This document shows, piece after piece, positions 57,156 through 64,000 of a stretch of 64,000 bases of DNA; position 1 is the first letter of the stretch; each line of letters begins with the position of its first letter. Source of the DNA: Pseudoalteromonas sp. Scap06 (GTDB taxonomy: Bacteria > Pseudomonadota > Gammaproteobacteria > Enterobacterales > Alteromonadaceae). The notes below the pieces were generated by a model. That model saw nothing but the letters and a program-made list of their open reading frames with translations. It had not been told where the DNA came from and did no database searches. Where the stretch lies: positions 2,100,501 to 2,164,500 of the forward strand of contig NZ_CP041330.1 of NCBI RefSeq assembly GCF_013394165.1, read 5' to 3'. Position numbers and translations under genes: made by a program.

Positions 57156-57884
57156 GTGCAAATAACACAAGGTATGGAATATTTTTTTTCCGGGTTTAAG
57201 TTAATTAGTCAAAAAGGGCTAAAACGCTTTGTGCTTATACCCCTACTTATTAATATTTTATTATTTGGTAGCTCCTTATTCTTTTTATTTGGCTGGCTTA
57301 GTGATGGCTTTAACGCTGTAAATTCAATGCTTCCAGAATGGCTTAGTTGGCTCGAATGGTTAATGTGGCCAATTGCTGTACTGGTGGTGCTGTTTAGTTA
57401 CAGTATGTTATTTACCGTTATTACTAATTTTATAGCCGCCCCTTTCAATGGCTTACTAAGTGAAAAGGTTGAGCTATACTTAACTGGTCAAAAAATTAAC
57501 GATGACGGATTAGCTGATTTAGTAAAAGATGTGCCGCGAATGCTGGGCCGAGAATGGACTAAGCTTTGCTACTACCTCCCACGCGCAATCGGCTTTTTTA
57601 TTCTATTGTGGGTGTTACCGGTAATAGGCCAAGTGCTCTGGGTGCTTTTTACCTGCTGGATGTATGCGGTGCAATATAAAGATTATGCTTTTGATAACCA
57701 CAAAATCAGCTTTACCCAAATGAAAAATGATCTAAAAAGCAAACAAGGCTTATCTTACGGGTTTGGTTTTGCAGTGATGCTGCTAACCGCTATCCCATTT
57801 ATAAATTTAATTGTGATGCCTGTGGCAGTATGCGGCGCTACGCGGCTATGGGTTGAGCATTACCGTCCACAATATCGTAGTTAA
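57156..57884 (+). CDS. cysZ: CysZ-like sulfate transporter/regulator
   Basis: A 242-residue inner-membrane protein of the CysZ/EI24 family with four hydrophobic helices; hallmarks GMEYFFSGFKLISQKGLKRFVLIPLLINILLF and FIAAPFNGLLSEKVE. In E. coli CysZ imports sulfate for cysteine synthesis. The length matches. No cys genes adjoin; it is a single-gene unit with a strong terminator. Confidence 0.88.
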   Translation: MQITQGMEYFFSGFKLISQKGLKRFVLIPLLINILLFGSSLFFLFGWLSDGFNAVNSMLPEWLSWLEWLMWPIAVLVVLFSYSMLFTVITNFIAAPFNGLLSEKVELYLTGQKINDDGLADLVKDVPRMLGREWTKLCYYLPRAIGFFILLWVLPVIGQVLWVLFTCWMYAVQYKDYAFDNHKISFTQMKNDLKSKQGLSYGFGFAVMLLTAIPFINLIVMPVAVCGATRLWVEHYRPQYRS

Positions 57885-57885
57885 A

Positions 57886-57914
57886 ATAAAATGGGCCAGC
57901 CGGCCCATTTTTTT
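57886..57914. terminator. Terminator between cysZ and rlmM
   Basis: Stem AAATGGGCC / GGCCCATTT with loop AGCC and a T run. It lies between convergent genes and has A/T tracts on both sides. Confidence 0.88.
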
Positions 57915-57929
57915 ATACTCGCCAATAGA

Positions 57930-59015
57930 TTAACTATATAAGCTTTGTGGTACTTTAATTACGTTTAAGTGCACCGTTATTTCTTCACGATCATGGTACA
58001 AATGCTTAGCTTGTAATTCGTAGCTAATACTAAACTTCGCCATTTCTTCTCTAATCATTTTTAGACATTCATACACACTATCAAAGCGTTTTTTCATCGG
58101 TAATTTTAGATTGAAAATAAGCTCTTTTGCATAGGCATTTACTGCCCAGTCAATCATCAAGTTAGTTACTTTCGTTGGCTTTTCTACCATATCGCAAACT
58201 AACCAAGTTATGTTTCTTTTTTCTGGACGGTATTTAAAACCATCCTCCCTAAAATGTTTTACTTGTCCTGTTTCCATTAAACTTTCATTCATTGGGCCAT
58301 TATCTATCGCGCTAACAAACATACCACGGCGAACCAACTGATAAGTCCAACCACCTGGGCAAGCACCTAAATCAACGCTGCGCATCCCAGCTTGTACTCT
58401 TGACTCACGCTGCTGCTCAGGAATAAATACATTAAATGCTTCATCTAACTTAAGGGTTGAACGGCTTGGGCCATCGTTTGGCATACGTAAACGCAGAATC
58501 CCCATAAAGAAAGGTGAGTTGTTATAGCTATAAGAGTGACCCACATACGCAGTATTATTAGCTAAAAACAGCACATGCATTACTGGACGATTGGCTTTTG
58601 GTTCACGCAATACGGTGTTTTGTTTCTCGAGCGCTTTTTTAAGCGGAGTTGATATTTTTTTACAAAAAGTCAGTAACTCTTTGCCCTCGTTGGTATCGGG
58701 TGTTTCTACTCGTAGTTCAGAGCATAAAGTAAAGTCTTTTGCGGCATCTACAATAGCGCCCACTCTATCCTCTAATGGCATATTTTCTATCAGGTTACCG
58801 GCAAACCATTGGCGTGCAAATACCATATTTTTAAAATCAACTTTTTTGATTATTTCGTCGCTGTGCTGCGCTTCAAAACATTCATAAATAACATAACCGG
58901 TATTTGGTTTTGCTTTTACATACCCTGCAAACCCTTGCTCGGCGGCGTGAAACGTTATTTCAGCAGCGGCATCGCTTTCAAAACCACTACGACAGTAAAT
59001 CACAACACTAGACAT
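57930..59015 (-). CDS. rlmM: 23S rRNA 2'-O-ribose C2498 methyltransferase RlmM
   Basis: RlmM methylates the ribose of C2498 in 23S rRNA. The 361-residue protein has an N-terminal THUMP-like domain (about 1-165) and a Rossmann MTase domain with SAM motif DLGACPGGWTYQL (about 217-229). The K-D-K-E tetrad residues fall around K (SRSTLKLDEA), D (VCDM), K and E near the end (REEITVHL). Length as in E. coli. It is followed by the DUF423 gene reading the same way from upstream. Confidence 0.94.
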   Translation of the reverse strand: MSSVVIYCRSGFESDAAAEITFHAAEQGFAGYVKAKPNTGYVIYECFEAQHSDEIIKKVDFKNMVFARQWFAGNLIENMPLEDRVGAIVDAAKDFTLCSELRVETPDTNEGKELLTFCKKISTPLKKALEKQNTVLREPKANRPVMHVLFLANNTAYVGHSYSYNNSPFFMGILRLRMPNDGPSRSTLKLDEAFNVFIPEQQRESRVQAGMRSVDLGACPGGWTYQLVRRGMFVSAIDNGPMNESLMETGQVKHFREDGFKYRPEKRNITWLVCDMVEKPTKVTNLMIDWAVNAYAKELIFNLKLPMKKRFDSVYECLKMIREEMAKFSISYELQAKHLYHDREEITVHLNVIKVPQSLYS

Positions 59016-59032
59016 ATTAACCCTTAAACTCT

Positions 59033-59401
59033 TTAAAACTTAAATCGTGCAACTTGCACTAAAATAACTATCCAACCAATAATAAAACACAGTCCACCTA
59101 GAGGTGTAATTGGGCCCAGCCACTTTAAGCCGGTTAAAGCCAGTAAATATAAGCTGCCACTAAATAACAGTGTACCCGCTATAAAAAAACCACCTGCCAT
59201 GCTTAAGTTAATGCCCCACTTTATTAAGATTGCCACTGCAATCAGTGCCAGCCCATGTACCATTTGATACTCGGCGGCGGTTTTAAAAATACCAATAGCG
59301 TAATCTGATAAGCGACTTTTTAAACCATGGGCAGCAAATGCGCCCAGTATCACTGAAAGCATACAAAAAAAGCTGCCTGCGAGTAAAAATAGTTTAATCA
59401 T
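59033..59401 (-). CDS. DUF423-family membrane protein (YgdD-like)
   Basis: A 122-residue protein with four hydrophobic segments and the DUF423 hallmarks ILGAFAAHGLKSRL and ITPLGGLCFIIGW. Function unknown. E. coli ygdD also lies next to rlmM and gcvA, so the neighbourhood is conserved. Its start overlaps the hydrolase stop by 8 bases, which suggests coupling. Confidence 0.9.
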   Translation of the reverse strand: MIKLFLLAGSFFCMLSVILGAFAAHGLKSRLSDYAIGIFKTAAEYQMVHGLALIAVAILIKWGINLSMAGGFFIAGTLLFSGSLYLLALTGLKWLGPITPLGGLCFIIGWIVILVQVARFKF

Positions 59402-60050
59402 GTTTTTCCTCTTTTACATTCTCAATGGTGCTTTTGATAAAGTTAGCCGCCTGCATTGCTGCAACATTAAGGTTTTGTTGCTCGGTTATACCACTTTTTT
59501 TACGTGGTTTTAGTGAGTGGTCACCATCAGTTAACCATATATACTGCGGCTGTTTTGGCATTGCCATTGTGGCAAGCTCTTCACGGGTGCCAAAGGTGTC
59601 TCGTTCACCTTGTAGTACTAAAAAAGGACATGGTATGTCTGCAAAGTGATCTGTTCGGAGCTTTTCTGGCTTGCCCGGTGGATGAAACGGATAACCAAAC
59701 GCAAGTACACCTAAAACAGTATGCGAGGCTGAGCAAGCAAGCATAGACGCCATGCGCCCGCCCATTGATTTACCCCCTATAAATAGCGGTAAATTTGCAT
59801 CAGCTTGAGTAAGTATATGCTCAAAATATGTAAGTAATTTTGGTGCTCGCTCTGGTGGGCGACGTTTATTGGTTTGTTTAGCAATTTGCATGTATTCAAA
59901 ATCAAACAGCCCAACGTCAATACCATACTCACTGAGCTGTTTGGCCATGGTTTGCATAAACTCAGAATCACTGCCAGCCCCTGCACCATGCGCAAATATA
60001 AACTGTGCGATTGCAGGTTGCTGACTGCTTTTAACCCATTCAATGCTCAT
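59394..60050 (-). CDS. Alpha/beta hydrolase of the KANL3/TEX30 type
   Basis: A 218-residue cytoplasmic alpha/beta hydrolase: FAHGAGAGSDS near the N-terminus, a nucleophile elbow GKSMGGRMASMLA (Ser about 93), LQGERDTFG for the acid and GDHSLKPRK for the His. The family is widespread, with unknown substrates. It shares one base with the gcvA stop region (end to start at 60050), and probably forms one unit gcvA-hydrolase-DUF423-rlmM. Confidence 0.85.
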   Translation of the reverse strand: MSIEWVKSSQQPAIAQFIFAHGAGAGSDSEFMQTMAKQLSEYGIDVGLFDFEYMQIAKQTNKRRPPERAPKLLTYFEHILTQADANLPLFIGGKSMGGRMASMLACSASHTVLGVLAFGYPFHPPGKPEKLRTDHFADIPCPFLVLQGERDTFGTREELATMAMPKQPQYIWLTDGDHSLKPRKKSGITEQQNLNVAAMQAANFIKSTIENVKEEKHD

Positions 60051-60955
60051 TAATATTCTTGCTCCTGCTCAACTAGGCTTAACATCCAATCTTTAAATGA
60101 CACAATTTTACCTAATTCATTTTGCGACTCACGGATCACCAAGTAATAGGCGTTTTTACTTTCTAAACTGTGATTAAACGGGATCACTAATCGACCTGCA
60201 TCAATATCTGGTTTTGCTAAAACACTATTACCAATTGCAACACCTTGGCCATGTACCGCAGCTTGCAGCACCATAGATGAATGACTAAAAATAGGCCCTT
60301 GATTAACTTGTACGTTGCGAACACCCGCGGTTTTCATCCACGTTTTCCAGTTTTTACGAGTGGTGTCATGCAACAAGGTATGGTTTGCTAAATCACTTGG
60401 TTGATTAAGCGCTCTAGGGCCACTTAACAATAATGGGCTACACAGTGGCACTAAGTATTCAGTGTGCAATTTATAAGCTTGTACGCCACTCCAATGACCG
60501 CGACCATAATAAATTGAAATATCAACATCGTCTGTTAACGAGTTTTCGTCCTGATCTTGGGCTTTAATTCGCACATCAATTTCAGGGTGTAACTCGTTAA
60601 ATAAGCTCAATCGAGGAATAAGCCATTGAATCGCAAAGCTCGGGGTTAAACTCACTGTTAGCGAGCCTTTTGCACCACGGGCTAGTAGCTTTTCGGTTGC
60701 GTCAATTAGCTGAGTAAAAATCTCTTTAATATCTAAAAAGTAGCCTTGACCTTCTTCGGTTAGAAGTAACGAGCGATTTTTACGCAAAAACAACTTTAAC
60801 CCTAAGTGCTCTTCGAGGGTTTTAATTTGATGACTTACCGCAGCCTGCGTCACATACAACTCTTCTGCGGCTTTAGTAAAGCTTAAATGACGGGCTGCAG
60901 CTTCAAAAGCTTTTAGCGCGTTTAATGGAGGAACTCGTCTTGACATGGCAACCAA
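60050..60955 (-). CDS. gcvA: LysR-family regulator GcvA
   Basis: GcvA controls the glycine-cleavage operon in response to glycine and purines. The 301-residue protein has the characteristic N-terminal RRVPPLNALKAFEAAARHLSFTKAAEEL and helix-turn-helix (about 20-45; VTQAAVSHQIKTLEEHLG) followed by a two-lobed effector domain. The gcvA-ygdD-rlmM neighbourhood is the same as in enterobacteria, which supports the name; the gcv operon itself is not in view. An ATG two codons later (MSRRVPP) is an alternative start. Confidence 0.88.
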   Translation of the reverse strand: MVAMSRRVPPLNALKAFEAAARHLSFTKAAEELYVTQAAVSHQIKTLEEHLGLKLFLRKNRSLLLTEEGQGYFLDIKEIFTQLIDATEKLLARGAKGSLTVSLTPSFAIQWLIPRLSLFNELHPEIDVRIKAQDQDENSLTDDVDISIYYGRGHWSGVQAYKLHTEYLVPLCSPLLLSGPRALNQPSDLANHTLLHDTTRKNWKTWMKTAGVRNVQVNQGPIFSHSSMVLQAAVHGQGVAIGNSVLAKPDIDAGRLVIPFNHSLESKNAYYLVIRESQNELGKIVSFKDWMLSLVEQEQEY

Positions 60956-61022
60956 GCTTAGAATTAGTTTTTCTTATGCGGTGAATTATATACCTATGCT
61001 GGGAAAGAGTATATTCAAGCCA

Positions 61023-61050
61023 CAAAAAAAGCGACCTAAGTCGCTTTTTA
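61023..61050. terminator. Terminator after kdsA
   Basis: Stem AAAAGCGAC / GTCGCTTTT with loop CTAA and flanking A and T tracts, between the kdsA stop and the gcvA promoter region. Confidence 0.88.
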
Positions 61051-61067
61051 ATGAGTTAATCACTTTT

Positions 61068-61931
<864 letters not shown>

Positions 61932-63185
61932 TTATGGTGCAACTGCTTGCATCATTAATCCACAAATATACGCCATATATGTACCTACACCATAGCCTAG
62001 TACCGCTAATAAAACGCCTACCGGTGCCAGTGATGGATGAAACGCAGCGGCGACAACAGGGGCCGAGGCCGCGCCACCAACATTGGCCTGTGAGCCAACA
62101 GCCATGTAAAATAATGGCGCTTTAATTAGTTTAGCAACAATCAGCATTAAGCTGGCATGAGTTAGCATCCAAATAGCACCAAGCACAAAATACATCGGTG
62201 AATCAAAAATCGCCATCACATTCATATGCAGGCCAATTGATGCTACTAAAATATATAAAAATGCTGATGCCACTTTAGACGAGCCAAAGGCTTCGATATG
62301 ACGCACTTTAGTGAACGATAAACTAATGCCAATCGTGGTCGATATAACAATAAGCCAAAAGAACTTACTATTTAAGCTGTATTCTTTTGCCCATGCATAG
62401 TTATTGGCAAAGAACGGTCCTAAAATATCAGCACAAAAATGTGCTAAACCAGTAATACCAAAGGCAATAGCAATAATCATCATGTAATCATTCAGCGTTG
62501 GCATACGGGCATGCTCTGCATGGTATTTTTCAACACGCTGTTTTAAATCTTCAATCGCAGTGGTATCGGCCCCCGCTTTGGCATCAATCGCTTTATGGTT
62601 AGCCGCCATTAATAATAATACCGCCATCCATAAATTAGCCACAATTACATCAACAGTGACCATAGCAGAAAAAATATCACCGCCAACTTCAAACATTTCT
62701 TTCATAGACGCTTGGTTTGCGCCGCCGCCAATCCAGCTGCCAGCAATAGTTGTCATACCGCGCCAAACCGCATCTGGGCCATGTCCACCCACTGCTTCAG
62801 GGTAGACGGCACTCATGATTAAAATAGCTAATGGGCCACCAATCACAATACCAGCGGTTCCTGTTAAGAACATAATTAATGCTTTAGGACCTAGGTTAAT
62901 AATCGCTCTTAAATCAATGCTAATGGTTAATAAAATTAAACACGCAGGTAATAAATACCGCGAGGCAACGTAATACACACTCGATTGCGAGCCATCAACA
63001 ATACCAAAGGTATTTAGCAACGATGGTAAAAAATAACACAGCAATAATGCAGGCACATATTTGTAAAATGCGACCAGCCCTGGGCGCTGACTTGACGAGG
63101 TTTTAAAAATAAAGCCTAAAATAATCGCTAGTAAGCCAAGTACAACAGCATCATTGGTGATTAAGGCAGTTTGGGGATCAGCCAT
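61932..63185 (-). CDS. DUF819-family membrane permease
   Basis: A 417-residue polytopic protein with about ten to eleven hydrophobic segments, resembling YjcL/DUF819. Motifs include WIGGGANQASMKEMFEVGGDIF and the glycine/alanine-rich SQANVGGAASAPVVAAAFHPSLAPVGVLLAVLGYGVG end. The function is unassigned; the fold is thought to relate to ion or solute permeases. It lies between the SirB1 gene (20 bases upstream) and kdsA (9 bases downstream), implying one leftward operon. Confidence 0.85.
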   Translation of the reverse strand: MADPQTALITNDAVVLGLLAIILGFIFKTSSSQRPGLVAFYKYVPALLLCYFLPSLLNTFGIVDGSQSSVYYVASRYLLPACLILLTISIDLRAIINLGPKALIMFLTGTAGIVIGGPLAILIMSAVYPEAVGGHGPDAVWRGMTTIAGSWIGGGANQASMKEMFEVGGDIFSAMVTVDVIVANLWMAVLLLMAANHKAIDAKAGADTTAIEDLKQRVEKYHAEHARMPTLNDYMMIIAIAFGITGLAHFCADILGPFFANNYAWAKEYSLNSKFFWLIVISTTIGISLSFTKVRHIEAFGSSKVASAFLYILVASIGLHMNVMAIFDSPMYFVLGAIWMLTHASLMLIVAKLIKAPLFYMAVGSQANVGGAASAPVVAAAFHPSLAPVGVLLAVLGYGVGTYMAYICGLMMQAVAP

Positions 63186-63205
63186 AACGTTTCCTATTTT
63201 TATTT

Positions 63206-64000
63206 TTAATGGTGGGTCTTATGATTATCTTCAAGTTCTTCGATTTGATGTTGGATGACTTCAATAGCAGGGTCGTCGGGACACTCATCAACAAAAAATT
63301 GTAAATCATCTCGTGCCATTTTAGGGCAGCCTAGCTGATTTAGTAAATAGCCTCTGTCGCGTCGCTCATAGGGATCATCCCCTAGCATTTCCATTAACAA
63401 ATCAACGCAAGTTAACGCATGACCAAATTTGTTCTCACTAATAAAAGACCATTTTTGTTGCGCTAAAAATAATTTATATACTTCGTCTTCAAAAATAAGC
63501 TCAAGAGGCTCTTGCTCTTGTGCATTATCTTCGTTGGTATTTTCAGGAATGATATACCAGCTTTGTTGACCACTACTTGGCTCAACAATGTACCCTTCAT
63601 CATCGCTCATTGCGACGTGAATGCCCACTTCGCCTTGAGTTATGCTTACACTAGCATCAAGTTTTGCATGCTGTAAAAAATGGCATAACAAAATAGCTAA
63701 GGTCGTGGGTGTACCACTGCGCATAGATAAGGTGTAGCTAATACTGTTTAGCTTGTACTCAGGTACTTTAAGGCTTGACGCACTAAATAACCACTGACTG
63801 TAAAAGCAATCAAGTAGTTGTTCTAAACGATCATGTGCATCGCGTGTTTGCGAACAAATAGTCTCTATTTGTTGCTCAAACTCAGTCAATATTTCAAGAC
63901 TTGGTGTTAAGTCTATTTGAGGGTCCCATTTAGCTTCTGCTTTAATACAACGATATATTGCCGGTGGCAAAAAATCATCGTAGGCATCTTCTATATAAGA
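63206..64000 (-). CDS. SirB1-family protein, start beyond the window
   Basis: The visible 264 codons run open to the right edge: codons upstream of the TTG at 63970 (SYIEDAYDDF) continue the frame without a stop, so the true start is outside. The protein has a transglutaminase-like SirB1 domain (YTLSMRSGTPTTLAILLCHFLQHAKLDASV, then GEVGIHVAMSDDEGYIVEPSSG) and a C-terminal TPR-like region (about the last 70 residues). E. coli YchA/SirB1 lies beside kdsA as here. The biochemical role is unknown. Confidence 0.85.
   Translation of the reverse strand, partial: SYIEDAYDDFLPPAIYRCIKAEAKWDPQIDLTPSLEILTEFEQQIETICSQTRDAHDRLEQLLDCFYSQWLFSASSLKVPEYKLNSISYTLSMRSGTPTTLAILLCHFLQHAKLDASVSITQGEVGIHVAMSDDEGYIVEPSSGQQSWYIIPENTNEDNAQEQEPLELIFEDEVYKLFLAQQKWSFISENKFGHALTCVDLLMEMLGDDPYERRDRGYLLNQLGCPKMARDDLQFFVDECPDDPAIEVIQHQIEELEDNHKTHH

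Overview
This looks like a core-chromosome stretch of a marine gammaproteobacterium of the Alteromonadales, most likely Pseudoalteromonas. I infer this from the low G+C, the gene content (Rnf/Rsx operon with alanine/lysine-rich repeats in RsxC, smc-zipA-ligA, speA-speB, rlmM, gcvA, kdsA) and large tandem tRNA clusters. No database search was possible; product names rest on recognising motifs and lengths.

Layout. 1-6305: housekeeping genes, mostly leftward (a PspB-like fragment, an unrecognised gene, two methyltransferases, uvrB with a TTG start, a MATE transporter). 6306-7343: about 1 kb without genes, holding nested inverted repeats and a divergent DnaA-box pair. 7344-7716: four identical tRNA-Asn genes behind one promoter. 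7888-9831: a degenerate GGDEF-EAL membrane protein resembling LapD. 10072-16672: rsxABCDGE-nth. 16427-28697: an accessory region built on nth (below). 28981-31692: a pyridoxal-phosphate decarboxylase, glyoxalase I and a YbiI-like zinc protein. 31943-33248 (leftward): one tRNA-Ala and seven tRNA-Glu. 34015-35275: seven tRNA-Val interleaved with four degenerate tRNA-Val-like elements. 35654-64000: mostly core genes (receiver-TPR protein, msrB, ligA-zipA-smc, an rRNA methyltransferase, a DUF898-M48 pair, speBA, a BCCT transporter, a GAF-PAS-GGDEF-EAL protein, cysZ, rlmM, gcvA, kdsA, a DUF819 permease, a SirB1 protein running off the edge).

The most striking signal is at nth (endonuclease III). 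The intact gene (16040-16672) is followed by five further copies of only its last ~246 bases, at 18167, 19293, 23520, 26258 and 28585. All begin at the same place inside the gene (codons for F130-G131-W132-P133), and the first is 20/246 bases different from nth with a single amino-acid change, while those further right are increasingly decayed. Between successive copies lie small cargo modules: a RelA/SpoT-domain protein in what looks like an integron cassette; an M23 lipoprotein; two hydrolases with a ToxR-like regulator; an AraC-type membrane regulator with a DUF4386 protein; and a TetR regulator with a DUF418 protein. Just before four of the five partial copies is the same box, TCTAC then 9-10 bases then TTTTGGCTGGCC (one-base variants). 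I read this as repeated site-specific integration into nth by small elements that each carry a replacement nth 3' end, restoring the gene and pushing older 3' ends downstream. No recombinase is encoded in the window, so the elements would have been mobilised in trans or have lost theirs.
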